Part shown: positions 22,077 to 30,959 of the stretch, piece after piece
Layout of the letters: every line of letters begins with the position of its first letter
Numbering within the stretch: position 1 is the stretch's first letter
DNA from: Halomonas caseinilytica
GTDB taxonomy: Bacteria > Pseudomonadota > Gammaproteobacteria > Pseudomonadales > Halomonadaceae
Direction: 5' to 3'
Assembly (NCBI RefSeq): GCF_001662305.1
Contig: NZ_BDEP01000013.1
Span: 177,230 to 241,229 of the forward strand
DNA length: 64,000 nt
Notes under the pieces: model-generated
Told to the model about the DNA's origin: nothing
The model's database searches: none
The model's input: only the letters and a program-made list of their open reading frames with translations
Made by a program: the position numbers and the translations under genes

Positions 22077-22119
22077 CGTTCGGCCCTCCTGAGTCGGTAC
22101 TTCGAACGGGAATGAAAAT

Positions 22120-22746
22120 TCAGGGACGCATTTCGCGCTCGGCTTCACTCAGCGCAGTCTTGAAGCCTTCGCGTTCGAAGACGCGCTCCATGTACCCCAT
22201 AAGCGGCTGAACCTGTTTTTCGGGCAATTCGATGCCCAGCGACGGCAGGCGCCACAGGATCGGTGCCAGGCAACAATCGACGAGGGTGAACTCCTCGCTC
22301 ATGAAGAACGGCATGTCTTCGAAGATCGGCGAAATCCCGACCAGACTCTCGCGCAGCTCCTTGCGCGCCTTGTCGGCCTCCTTCTTCGACCCGTTCCGAA
22401 TCTGTTCGACCAGCGGGCACCACTCGCGTTCGATGCGGTGCATCCACAATCGACTCTGGGCACGGGCCACCGGATAGACCGGCAACAAGGGCGGATGCGG
22501 GAAGCGTTCGTCCAGATACTCCATCATCACCTTGGATTCGTAGAGCACCAGATCGCGGTCGAGCAGCGTGGGGACACTGTTGTACGGATTGAGATCGGCG
22601 AGCTCCTCGGGATGCTTATCCTCGGTTACCTCGACGATATCAACAGCCACACCCTTCTCGGCGAGCACAATACGCACGCGATGACTGTAATGATCATCGC
22701 CCCCGGAATAGAAGATCATCGATGACCGCTTGGCCACTACACCCAT
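22120..22746 (-). CDS. sspA: stringent starvation protein A (SspA)
   Basis: SspA is a GST-fold protein that binds RNA polymerase and modulates transcription in stress and starvation. The 208-residue protein has a thioredoxin-like N-terminal domain ([20 protein letters not shown], about 11-30), the stretch [20 protein letters not shown], and an all-helical C-terminal domain with [20 protein letters not shown] 7 nt upstream supports the MGVV start. It is followed by sspB after 43 bp. Confidence 0.96.
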   Translation of the reverse strand: MGVVAKRSSMIFYSGGDDHYSHRVRIVLAEKGVAVDIVEVTEDKHPEELADLNPYNSVPTLLDRDLVLYESKVMMEYLDERFPHPPLLPVYPVARAQSRLWMHRIEREWCPLVEQIRNGSKKEADKARKELRESLVGISPIFEDMPFFMSEEFTLVDCCLAPILWRLPSLGIELPEKQVQPLMGYMERVFEREGFKTALSEAEREMRP

Positions 22747-22783
22747 GAAACAATCCTCGCATCAGTTCGTGCCGGAATGATAA

Positions 22784-22812
22784 CACGACGCACCCCGGTC
22801 GGGGGCGTCGTG
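22784..22812 (-). terminator. terminator after petC
   Basis: Minus-strand hairpin with outer arms CACGACG and CGTCGTG and an inner C/G-rich stem, followed by TTATCATT. It separates petC from sspA, so sspA should have its own promoter downstream of it. Confidence 0.6.
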
Positions 22813-22840
22813 ACATGCCACATCGACGAATCGAAACGAC

Positions 22841-23575
22841 TCAGTGAACGTCGCGCCAGTACTCACGCTTGAGCAGATAGGCCACGATGGCAAAGACGAA
22901 GAGGAAGATCAGAACCTTGGGAGCCAACGCCTCGGCCTTCAGCCGGGATGGCTCGCCGACATAAGCCAGGAAGTTGGTCAGATCGAACATGGCACGCTCG
23001 AACTCGTCAGGCGACATGGAGCCCTCGCGGACGAGCTCGAGATGGCACTCCGAGCCTCCTTCATGCTCCGCGTCGCTGCACACCTGCCGCTGCACGCCCT
23101 GGAGTGGCTCCAGCACGTTGGGCATGGCCACCAGCGGGAACACGGTATTGTTCACGCCCGTGGGGCGCTGCGGATCACGATAGAAGCCGAGAAGATAGGA
23201 ATAGACCCAATCGACACCACGCAACCGGGTCACCAGGGTCAAATCCGGCGGTGCTGCGCCGAACCAGGCCGCGCCCTCCTCGCTGTTCATGGCATTGCTC
23301 ATCTGGTCATTGAAGGCATGGTCATCGGCGAAGATCAGGTGCTCCTCGACCAACTCCCGGGGAATCTCCAGATCCTCGGCAGCCCGTGAGAAGCGCTGAT
23401 GCTCCAGGGAGTGACAGCCCATGCAGTAGTTGACGAAGAGCTTCATGCCATTCTGCAACGACGCCTTGTCGTGCAGGTCCGGCGTCATGTCCCGCAGATG
23501 GGCATCACCGCCGCCGGCAGCGAGACCGGTTACCGGCAACAAGGCAAGGCACAGTGCAAACAGTGATTTTCTCAT
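22841..23575 (-). CDS. petC: cytochrome c1
   Basis: Cytochrome c1 is the haem c subunit of the cytochrome bc1 complex; it passes electrons from the Rieske protein to periplasmic cytochrome c. The 244-residue protein has a cleavable signal peptide (about 1-20), the haem site CMGCH (51-55), the axial-ligand region with Met near PNVLEPL, and one C-terminal membrane anchor (about 218-237). The petB stop and petC ATG share one base (TGATG). The reading frame stays open far upstream over petB, but this is a shadow and not a fusion. Confidence 0.97.
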   Translation of the reverse strand: MRKSLFALCLALLPVTGLAAGGGDAHLRDMTPDLHDKASLQNGMKLFVNYCMGCHSLEHQRFSRAAEDLEIPRELVEEHLIFADDHAFNDQMSNAMNSEEGAAWFGAAPPDLTLVTRLRGVDWVYSYLLGFYRDPQRPTGVNNTVFPLVAMPNVLEPLQGVQRQVCSDAEHEGGSECHLELVREGSMSPDEFERAMFDLTNFLAYVGEPSRLKAEALAPKVLIFLFVFAIVAYLLKREYWRDVH

Positions 23576-24834
23576 CAGTCGGTCACCCTTTCCGGCACGG
23601 GCCTGGTCTTTTCCAGACGGGTGTAGAACGGCATCAGCAGGAAGTAGGCGAAATACCCCAGCGTGCACACCTGAGCGATTGTCGTGCGCGTTTCCGTGGA
23701 CGGCAGCACACCGAGCACGCCGAGCACGCTGAAACAGACCACGAACAGCCCCAGCATCACACGGGAGATCCACCCCTTGTAGCGCATCGAGCGCACCGGA
23801 CTGCGATCCAGCCAGGGCAGCACGAACAGCAACCCGATCGCCAGCCCCATGCAAACGACACCAAGGAACTTGGCCTCCAGCCCGAATATCGAGAAGGTGA
23901 CGCCACGCAGGATCGCGTAGAAGGGCGTGAAGTACCACACCGGCGCGATATGATCCGGTGTCTGCAAGGGGTCGGCCGGCTCGAAGTTGGGCTTCTCGAT
24001 GAAATAACCGCCCCCTTCGGGGAAATAGAAGACGACCACGCAGAACACGAACAGGAACACGGCCACGCCGACCAGGTCCTTGACCGTGTAATACGGGTGG
24101 AAGGGAATGCCATCCAGCGGTTTGCCATCGGCGTCGGTCTTGTCCTTGATCTCGATGCCGTCGGGATTGTTGGACCCGACCTCGTGCAACGCCACGATAT
24201 GCAGCACCACCAGCGCCAGAATCACGATCGGCAGGGCCACCACATGCAGGGCGAAGAAACGGTTCAGGGTGATGCCCGTGACCAGGTAGTCGCCACGAAT
24301 CCATTCGGCGAGCCCCGGGCCGATGGCGGGAATGGCGGAAAACAGCGAGGTGATCACCTGGGCTCCCCAGTAAGACATCTGTCCCCAGGGCAACAGATAC
24401 CCCATGAAGGCCTCGGCCATGAGCGCCAGATAGATGGCCATGCCGAAGACCCAGACCAGCTCCCTAGGCGCCTTGTAGGAGCCATACAGCAGGCCGCGGA
24501 ACATGTGCAGATAGATCACCACGAAGAACGCCGACGCACCGGTGGTGTGCAAGTAGCGGATCAACCACCCCCACTCCACGTCACGCATGATGTACTCGAC
24601 GGAGGCGAACGCATCTTCCGCCGTCGGGGTGTAGCTCATCGTCAGCCAGATACCGGTGAGGATCTGGTTGACTAGCACCAGCAGGGCCAGCGAACCGAAG
24701 AAGTACCAGAAATTGAAATTCCTCGGAGCGTAATAACGAGACACGTGATCCTGCCACAGCTGCGTGGCCGGGAAGCGTTCATCGACCCAACGCATCACGC
24801 CGCGCTGCGCCTTGGGCTTGTTGGGATTTCCCAT
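23575..24834 (-). CDS. petB: cytochrome b of the bc1 complex
   Basis: Cytochrome b carries the two b haems and both quinone sites of the bc1 complex. The 419-residue polytopic protein has the haem ligand histidines in helices B and D (for example YLHTTGASAFFVVIYLHMFR, about 93-112), the motif GYLLPWGQMSYWGA (about 145-158), and the Qo-site PDWY-equivalent region after helix E (TPDHIAPVWYF). It is the single-polypeptide bacterial form. Its start overlaps the petA stop by one base. Confidence 0.97.
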   Translation of the reverse strand: MGNPNKPKAQRGVMRWVDERFPATQLWQDHVSRYYAPRNFNFWYFFGSLALLVLVNQILTGIWLTMSYTPTAEDAFASVEYIMRDVEWGWLIRYLHTTGASAFFVVIYLHMFRGLLYGSYKAPRELVWVFGMAIYLALMAEAFMGYLLPWGQMSYWGAQVITSLFSAIPAIGPGLAEWIRGDYLVTGITLNRFFALHVVALPIVILALVVLHIVALHEVGSNNPDGIEIKDKTDADGKPLDGIPFHPYYTVKDLVGVAVFLFVFCVVVFYFPEGGGYFIEKPNFEPADPLQTPDHIAPVWYFTPFYAILRGVTFSIFGLEAKFLGVVCMGLAIGLLFVLPWLDRSPVRSMRYKGWISRVMLGLFVVCFSVLGVLGVLPSTETRTTIAQVCTLGYFAYFLLMPFYTRLEKTRPVPERVTD

Positions 24835-25439
24835 CAGGCAGCCTCCTCGTCTTCACTGGCACCGACAACGATCACCGCATCACTCTCGAAGTAATAAGGG
24901 GGAACCTCGAGGTTGAGCGGCGCGGGCACGTTGCGGAACACCCGCCCCGCCAGATCGAAGCGCGAACCGTGGCACGGACAAAAGAAGCCACCAGGCCAGT
25001 CATCGACGCCCACACCTTCGGCATTGGGCTCGGGCCTGAACAGCGGAGAGCAGCCAAGGTGGGTACAGATGCCGATGAACACACCGATCTCTGGCCGGAT
25101 GGAACGTAGCGGCCCCTGCGCATAGTCGGGTTGCTGTGGCTTGCTGGAATCGGGATCGGCCAATCGGTCGGCGCTCAGCGCTTTCGTCCGCTGGATCATT
25201 TCCGTGGAGCGATCGAGAATCCAGACGGGCCGGCCGCGCCACTCGACCACCATGCGCTGGCCGGGCTCGAGCTTGGAAATGTCTGCCTTGACGGGGGCTC
25301 CCGCCGCCCTCGCCCTGGCACTGGGCTGCCAGGAAGACAGGAAGGGCACCGCCACGCTGACCGCCCCCACCGCTCCGATGACGGTGGTCGCAGCCACCAG
25401 GAAACGGCGTCGTCCCTTGTTCACGCCATCGTCTGCCAT
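24834..25439 (-). CDS. petA: ubiquinol-cytochrome c reductase Rieske iron-sulfur subunit
   Basis: The Rieske subunit takes the first electron from ubiquinol in the bc1 complex. The 201-residue protein has a twin-arginine signal-anchor (KGRRRFLVAATT, about 9-20, then a hydrophobic helix). The [2Fe-2S] ligands are CTHLGC (125-130) and CPCHGS (154-159). I chose the MADDGVNKG start, which gives a normal Tat n-region; an in-frame upstream Met would add 29 unrelated residues. It is first in petA-petB-petC. Confidence 0.97.
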   Translation of the reverse strand: MADDGVNKGRRRFLVAATTVIGAVGAVSVAVPFLSSWQPSARARAAGAPVKADISKLEPGQRMVVEWRGRPVWILDRSTEMIQRTKALSADRLADPDSSKPQQPDYAQGPLRSIRPEIGVFIGICTHLGCSPLFRPEPNAEGVGVDDWPGGFFCPCHGSRFDLAGRVFRNVPAPLNLEVPPYYFESDAVIVVGASEDEEAA

Positions 25440-25701
25440 GTACTGGTTTCTCCGTCGGCTTATCCGTTCGGAGAGCGCTGACAAGCCACGACACGGCTGG
25501 ACCACGGGCTGGCATGCTGTGCTCATGCGCCTTGCGCGATGTCGTGCGACGTAAAGCTCAGCGTCTCCTTGTTGTTGTCTTCGTCCCGCCTGGACGCCAC
25601 GCGATCACGGATCTCGCAGATAGCTAACATAGCAAGAAAAACGGCTACCTCGCACGATAATGCTTTCCACGCGACCAAAACGTCATACCCAATACCCATA
25701 C
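25440..25701. other. petA upstream region
   Basis: This 262-bp stretch lies between the petA start and the rpsI terminator. It is AT-richer than its surroundings. It should hold the petABC promoter; the minus strand has TATGTT near 25628 but no convincing -35. A 58-codon open frame (25523-25699, minus) was considered and rejected because it lacks a ribosome binding site and starts inside the terminator tail. Confidence 0.4.
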
Positions 25702-25731
25702 AAAAACGCCCGGGTCGAAAGACCCGGGCGT
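25702..25731 (-). terminator. rho-independent terminator of rplM-rpsI
   Basis: On the minus strand a perfect 11-bp GC-rich stem with a 4-nt TTTC loop (arms 25721-25731 and 25706-25716) is followed directly by TTTTTG. It lies 21 bp after the rpsI stop. Confidence 0.92.
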
Positions 25732-25752
25732 CGAGATCGGCCAGCGTGTGAT

Positions 25753-26142
25753 TTAACGCTTGGAGAACTGCGGGCGACGACGCGCCTTGCGCAGACCGAT
25801 CTTCTTGCGCTCGACCTCGCGGGCGTCACGCGTCACGTAACCGGCCTCGCGCAGCGGACGACGGAAGTCCTCGTTGTATTCCATCAGGGCACGAGTGATG
25901 CCGTGGCGGATGGCGCCGGCCTGGGCCGAACCACCGCCGCCCTTGACGGTGACGTAGACGTCGAACTGATCGAGAGTCTCGGTCAGTTCGAGGGGCTGAC
26001 GCACGACCATGTGGCCGGTAACACGACCGAAGTAATCGTTCAGCTCACGATTGTTGACCGTGATCTTGCCGGTTCCCGCTTTCAGGAACACGCGGGCGGT
26101 AGAGGTCTTGCGGCGACCGGTGCCGTAATACTGCTGTGTCAT
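25753..26142 (-). CDS. rpsI: 30S ribosomal protein S9
   Basis: S9 binds the 30S head, and its C-terminal tail contacts P-site tRNA. The 129-residue protein has [16 protein letters not shown] at the start, the glycine motif [19 protein letters not shown] (about 64-82) and the conserved C-terminus [11 protein letters not shown]. It is second in the rplM-rpsI operon, 13 bp after rplM. Confidence 0.99.
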   Translation of the reverse strand: MTQQYYGTGRRKTSTARVFLKAGTGKITVNNRELNDYFGRVTGHMVVRQPLELTETLDQFDVYVTVKGGGGSAQAGAIRHGITRALMEYNEDFRRPLREAGYVTRDAREVERKKIGLRKARRRPQFSKR

Positions 26143-26155
26143 GGCGAAGACTCCC

Positions 26156-26584
26156 TCAGATGTTCAGTTCTTGCGGCTGCTGGGCGGCGTGGGGATGCTC
26201 GGTGCCGGCATAGACCTTGAGCTTGGAATGCATGGCACGACCCAGCGGACCCTTCGGGAGCATGCCCTTGACCGCGAACTCGATGACCCGCTCAGGAGCG
26301 TAATCGATCATCTGTTCGAAATTCATGGAACGCAGACCACCCGGATAACCGGTGTGGCGATAGTAGTTCTTGGCCGTGGCCTTGTTGCCGGAGACCTTCA
26401 CCTTCTCGGCATTGATCACGACGATGTAATCGCCGGTATCGACATGCGGGGTGTATTCCGGCTTGTGCTTGCCACGCAGGCGGCGAGCGATTTCCGTGGC
26501 CAGGCGACCAAGCGTCTTGTCCGCAGCGTCGACGACGTACCAGTCGCGTTCGACGGACTGCGGTTTGGCAGTGAACGTCTTCAT
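26156..26584 (-). CDS. rplM: 50S ribosomal protein L13
   Basis: L13 is an early-assembling 50S protein. The 142-residue protein shows [19 protein letters not shown] (about 16-34), [20 protein letters not shown] and [13 protein letters not shown]. The long upstream open frame is discarded; the MKTFTAKP start is the family start. In E. coli L13 is an autogenous repressor of rplM-rpsI, and the leader here can fold into a stem, so similar control is plausible. Confidence 0.99.
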   Translation of the reverse strand: MKTFTAKPQSVERDWYVVDAADKTLGRLATEIARRLRGKHKPEYTPHVDTGDYIVVINAEKVKVSGNKATAKNYYRHTGYPGGLRSMNFEQMIDYAPERVIEFAVKGMLPKGPLGRAMHSKLKVYAGTEHPHAAQQPQELNI

Positions 26585-26610
26585 GGGTGAATCACCAAAT
26601 TGATGCGTTG

Positions 26611-26638
26611 GGTCCGACCGGCGAGCCGGTGAAGGACC
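26611..26638 (-). promoter_or_regulatory. stem-loop in the rplM leader
   Basis: Between the predicted transcription start (near 26697) and the rplM ATG, the leader has an interrupted 10-bp stem. GGTCC pairs with GGACC outside, and ACCGG pairs with CCGGT inside around a 4-base CTCG loop. It begins 27 bp upstream of the start codon. It could be the target of L13 autoregulation; this is inference. Confidence 0.4.
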
Positions 26639-26703
26639 ATCCCTATTTTTCTTGGTTGCCGCCTCGCCCGTCAGGCCGAGCGACAACTTTCGAGCGAGCG
26701 CGC

Positions 26704-26733
26704 ATTCTACACGACGCGCCACAGCCATGGCAA
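26704..26733 (-). promoter_or_regulatory. rplM-rpsI promoter
   Basis: Minus strand TTGCCA (26728-26733) and TAGAAT (26704-26709), 18 bp apart, each one mismatch from consensus. The start would fall near 26697, giving a leader of about 112 nt before rplM. Confidence 0.75.
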
Positions 26734-26737
26734 TCGC

Positions 26738-26835
26738 AAAGCTGGAAGGCAACATGCCCCCTACGGCCTGGGTCAAGGTTTTCACTTCCCTCTTCAAGCT
26801 TCCAGCCGCGAAGCGGCGCTCTTCGAGCTTCAAGC
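26738..26835 (+). repeat. dispersed intergenic repeat, copy A
   Basis: This segment resembles 46042-46130. Both have GCTGGAAGGCA-(A/G)-CATG, then GG-(T/A)-TCAAG-(G/A)-TTTT, then an identical 16-mer TCTTCAAGCTTCCAGC (26791-26806 here), then GCGAAGCGG. GCTGGAAG at one end and CTTCCAGC further on are complementary, so the unit can form a large hairpin. It overlaps the rplM promoter -35 side by proximity only and lies beyond the zapE terminator. Orientation is nominal. Confidence 0.6.
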
Positions 26836-26836
26836 T

Positions 26837-26861
26837 CCCGGCCCGGCTCCGCCGGGCCGGG
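26837..26861 (-). terminator. terminator hairpin abutting the zapE stop codon
   Basis: A perfect 11-bp stem of C and G (arms 26837-26847 and 26851-26861) with a 3-base loop begins at the base after the zapE stop codon. No U run follows on the minus strand, so it may act as a transcript 3'-end stabiliser rather than an intrinsic terminator. Confidence 0.6.
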
Positions 26862-28040
26862 TCAGGGCTTGTGCGGCAGCGCCAGGTAATCGTAGGACTG
26901 CATTTCCTGAAGCCTCGACAGGGTACGCTGGAACTCGAATTCCAGCTTGCCGTTGCGATACAGCTGCTCCGCCGGTGCCTCGGCGGACATCAACAGCTTG
27001 ACGCCACGATCATAGAACTCGTCGACCATGTTGATGAAACGCCGCGCCCTGTCATCGGTGGAGCCATCCATGCAGGTGACATTGGACACCAGCACGCTGT
27101 GATACTCGCGCGCCAACTCGATGTAATCGTTCTGGCTCCGAGGCCCGTCGCACAGCTCGGCGAACTCGAACCACACCACGTCCTCGTGAAGCCGGCGCGT
27201 CTGCAGCACGCGATGATTGATCTCGACGGCAACGTCCCGCTCCCCTTCGCTACCGGCCAGCGAACGGAAACTGCGCTCCAGCTCGCTCTCGGCATCCTCG
27301 TCCAGCGGCGAATGGAAGATCTCGGCCTGCTCCAGGGCACGCAGCCGATAATCGATGCCGGAATCCACGTTGACCACCTCACAGTGGCGCTCGAGCAGAT
27401 CGATGGCCGGCAGGAAGCGGGCTCGCTGCAAGCCATCCTTGTAGAGATCGGCCGGCACAATGTTGGACGTCGCCACCAGCACCACGTCTCGGGCGAACAA
27501 CGCCTCGAGCAGGTTGGCCAGGATCATGGCATCGGTGATGTCCTTGACGAAGAACTCATCGAAGCAGATGACCCGTGCCTCCTCGGCGAACTTGTCGGCG
27601 ACCAGCGTCAAGGGGTTGCGCTGCCCCTTGTAATGCTCGAGTTCGCTGTGCACCCGCTGCATGAAGCGATGGAAGTGGGTGCGGATCTTTTCGGGAAAAG
27701 GCAGGGATTCGAAGAAGGCATCCACCAGATAAGTCTTGCCACGCCCCACACCGCCCCAGAAATAGAGCCCCGAGACCGCCGGCATGGCCGGCTCGTCCGG
27801 TGCCTCGCGCTTGCCGAACCAGCCCGACATGCGCGCCTTCAGCCCCTTGGCCGCGGATGCCGGGGCACTGGGGCGAGAGCGCGGCGTCTTCAGCAATTCA
27901 TCGTAAAGGCGTTGCAGATGCTCGACGGCCCGCTCCTGAGCCGGGTCGTACTGAAAGTCATCGCGCTCGAGATCGGCACGGTAACGCGCCAGTGGCGAGC
28001 CCGCTCGCGGTGCGTCGAGAGTCCTGTCGCTATCGCTCAT
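26862..28040 (-). CDS. zapE: cell division ATPase ZapE
   Basis: ZapE (YhcM) is an AAA-type ATPase that joins the Z ring late and destabilises FtsZ bundles under stress. The 392-residue protein has Walker A GGVGRGKT (96-103), Walker [12 protein letters not shown] (about 167-177), and the [17 protein letters not shown] stretch typical of the AFG1/ZapE family. I chose the second of two close ATGs (MSDSDRT) because AGGA is 6 nt upstream of it, whereas it abuts the first. It is divergent from zapG. Confidence 0.95.
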   Translation of the reverse strand: MSDSDRTLDAPRAGSPLARYRADLERDDFQYDPAQERAVEHLQRLYDELLKTPRSRPSAPASAAKGLKARMSGWFGKREAPDEPAMPAVSGLYFWGGVGRGKTYLVDAFFESLPFPEKIRTHFHRFMQRVHSELEHYKGQRNPLTLVADKFAEEARVICFDEFFVKDITDAMILANLLEALFARDVVLVATSNIVPADLYKDGLQRARFLPAIDLLERHCEVVNVDSGIDYRLRALEQAEIFHSPLDEDAESELERSFRSLAGSEGERDVAVEINHRVLQTRRLHEDVVWFEFAELCDGPRSQNDYIELAREYHSVLVSNVTCMDGSTDDRARRFINMVDEFYDRGVKLLMSAEAPAEQLYRNGKLEFEFQRTLSRLQEMQSYDYLALPHKP

Positions 28041-28085
28041 GGACATTCCTGGCGATCCATCCTGGCATGACATCGAAAGAGGAGC

Positions 28086-28091
28086 ATTATA
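28086..28091 (-). promoter_or_regulatory. -10 element of zapE
   Basis: The minus strand reads TATAAT 45 bp upstream of the zapE start, in the divergent zapE-zapG gap. The -35 region is poor. Confidence 0.45.
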
Positions 28092-28129
28092 CGCGTCGCA
28101 GGCAGGCTTGGCACCGTCGCCGAGGGCCG

Positions 28130-28160
28130 TTGACCCCGGCGCTCACCCAGGCTCTATAAT
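28130..28160 (+). promoter_or_regulatory. candidate promoter of zapG
   Basis: TTGACC (28130-28135) and a perfect TATAAT (28155-28160) face zapG. The 19-bp spacer is longer than ideal. The transcript would have a leader of about 60 nt. Confidence 0.6.
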
Positions 28161-28226
28161 GGGGCGCCGTGCGGTTTCATCGGGAGAAGCCGCCGCCAGG
28201 CCGAACGACAGCTCAGGGAGAAGGAC

Positions 28227-28655
28227 GTGGAACAAGGCAATATCAATTGGATACTGGCCATCGCTTGCTTGCTGGCCGGCGTGGGTATCGGCGCCCTGGG
28301 CTATCACCTGCTCAACGGTGGCGCCAGGAACGCACAGAAGCTACGGCAGCGCCTCGCCGAGCGAGACCGCGAACTCAGCGAGCTACGCACTGGACTGGGC
28401 GAACATTTCGACCGCGCGAACGGGTTGCTCGACGCCCTGCTCGCCAACGGGCAGAACCTGCAACAGGAAATGCAGGACAGTGCCGCCCAGCTCGGTTCCT
28501 CGCAGCCACGCAAGCCCGACTTCCGACAGGCCGACGAGACGAGCGACGATGTCAATGCCCCACGCGACTACGCCGATGGCAACCGTGGCACCCTCTCCGA
28601 GGACTTTGGCCTGAAATCCGACAACGATACTCCCGCCCAGCCACCGCGCTACTGA
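28227..28655 (+). CDS. zapG: YhcB/ZapG family inner membrane protein (DUF1043)
   Basis: The 142-residue protein has one N-terminal membrane segment (about 7-29, INWILAIACLLAGVGIGALGYHLL), then a helical coiled-coil region with regular Leu/Arg/Glu (about 36-85), then a polar, disordered tail. This is the layout of YhcB, also called ZapG, which links cell division and envelope synthesis. It lies beside zapE. GAGAAGGAC upstream is a reasonable ribosome site for the ATG-equivalent GTG start. Confidence 0.85.
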   Translation: MEQGNINWILAIACLLAGVGIGALGYHLLNGGARNAQKLRQRLAERDRELSELRTGLGEHFDRANGLLDALLANGQNLQQEMQDSAAQLGSSQPRKPDFRQADETSDDVNAPRDYADGNRGTLSEDFGLKSDNDTPAQPPRY

Positions 28656-28661
28656 TTAAGC

Positions 28662-28698
28662 GGCGCACTCGCCAGCGCCGGGGCACAGCGAGTGCGCC
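28662..28698 (+). terminator. hairpin between convergent zapG and the Nif3-family gene
   Basis: A perfect 11-bp inverted repeat (28662-28672 and 28688-28698) with a 15-base loop in the 51-bp gap between convergent genes. No strong U tract on either side. Confidence 0.55.
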
Positions 28699-28706
28699 TC
28701 TCAGGT

Positions 28707-29468
28707 TCAAGCCGGGTTGTCGATATCCACGAAGCGATGCTCGACGCCAAAGCGTTCGACCAGCCAGGCGCCGAGCGCCTGAACACCGTAGCGCTCGGTG
28801 GCATGATGCCCCGCCGCCAGATAGTGAATGCCCATCTCGCGCGCCAGATGGGTGGTACGCTCCGAGATCTCGCCGGAAATGAAGGCATCGGCCCCGGCCT
28901 CAGCGGCCTGGATGATCATGTCCTGGGCACCGCCCGTGCACCAGGCGACACGCCGCACCTCACCTGCCACCGGCGACTCGACCAGCAGCGGCGAGCGCGC
29001 CAGGCATTCGCCGACATGCTCGGCCAGTTGCCGCGGCGCCATGGGCTCGTCGGGCGCACCATGCCAGATGAGGCCTTCGCCAAGGACGCCATCGACGCAT
29101 CCCTCGACACGAAAGCCCAGGCGCTCGGCCAGGGTTGCGTTGTTGCCGAGCGTGGCATGCGCATCCAAGGGCAGATGATAGGCAAGCAGGTTGATATCGT
29201 GGTTCATCAAGGTGGCCAAGCGCCGCCGCTTCATGCCGACGATGTTGACCGGCTCGTTCTTCCAGAAATAGCCGTGATGCACCAGCACCAGATCAGCCTG
29301 CCAGGCGACCGCCTCGTCGAGCAGCGCCTGGCAGGCCGTGACCCCACTCATGACCCGCTGGATGCGCTCACGGCCGCCCACCTGCAGGCCGTTGACGGTG
29401 TAATCCTTGAAACGTGCAGGGGCCAGCAGCTGATCGCAGGCCGCCACCAGTTCGTCGCATGTCGTCAT
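28707..29468 (-). CDS. Nif3-like dinuclear metal centre protein (YbgI family)
   Basis: The 253-residue protein has the Nif3/YbgI signatures. They are KDYTVNGLQVGG near residue 21, a metal-binding HHGYFWKNEP (about 64-73), the region LLAYHLPLDAHATLGNN (about 92-108), and the C-terminal metal residues in ISGEISERTTHLAREMGIHY and AAGHHATERYG. The family forms hexameric toroids with two metals per subunit. A GTP cyclohydrolase or hydrolase role has been proposed, but the true substrate is not settled. The start was set at MTTCDELVAA, which fits family length. Confidence 0.92.
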   Translation of the reverse strand: MTTCDELVAACDQLLAPARFKDYTVNGLQVGGRERIQRVMSGVTACQALLDEAVAWQADLVLVHHGYFWKNEPVNIVGMKRRRLATLMNHDINLLAYHLPLDAHATLGNNATLAERLGFRVEGCVDGVLGEGLIWHGAPDEPMAPRQLAEHVGECLARSPLLVESPVAGEVRRVAWCTGGAQDMIIQAAEAGADAFISGEISERTTHLAREMGIHYLAAGHHATERYGVQALGAWLVERFGVEHRFVDIDNPA

Positions 29469-29498
29469 GACCCCTCCGGGCGTGGTGCGGGATGAAAT

Positions 29499-29520
29499 GT
29501 TACAATCGCCACATTGTAAC
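29499..29520. promoter_or_regulatory. 22-bp palindrome in the divergent Nif3/degS gap
   Basis: GTTACAAT (29499-29506), six bases, then ATTGTAAC (29513-29520): a perfect 8-bp inverted repeat in the 96-bp gap between two divergent genes. Each arm contains TACAAT, which resembles a -10, but no -35 lies at the right distance on either strand. It may be an operator for both genes. Confidence 0.5.
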
Positions 29521-29564
29521 GAGTGCCTACTCCCCCCGCGACCACGCAGAAGGAACCTCACCGC

Positions 29565-30833
<1,269 letters not shown>

Positions 30834-30835
30834 AA

Positions 30836-30858
30836 GACGCCCCGCAGAGCGGGGCGTC
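30836..30858. terminator. bidirectional terminator between degS/algW and hisD
   Basis: A perfect 10-bp stem (30836-30845 and 30849-30858) with loop AGA just after the degS stop. On the minus strand it is followed by TTTC, so it can also end the mla-his transcript. The remaining 100 bp to hisD shows nothing else. Confidence 0.75.
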
Positions 30859-30959
30859 AAGGCAGTCAGCGGAGGTGTACTTGCACTCTTGCTTGCCGAT
30901 GCATCTCGCCAAGACCGGCCTAGACCCGATGCCTGTCGCGAAGGGCCAGTCGCCAAGGG

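Noticed and set aside
22841..24304. A single open frame spanning petC and much of petB, suggesting a fused cytochrome b/c1 as in some alphaproteobacteria
   Set aside because: The upstream part is a shadow frame of petB; the real cytochrome b frame ends in a stop that overlaps the petC ATG, and petC has its own signal peptide.
25523..25699. 58-codon open frame on the minus strand between rpsI and petA
   Set aside because: Its ATG is in the tail of the rplM-rpsI terminator with no ribosome binding site, internal Met codons also lack one, and the product matches no family that I know. It is probably chance in an AT-richer gap.
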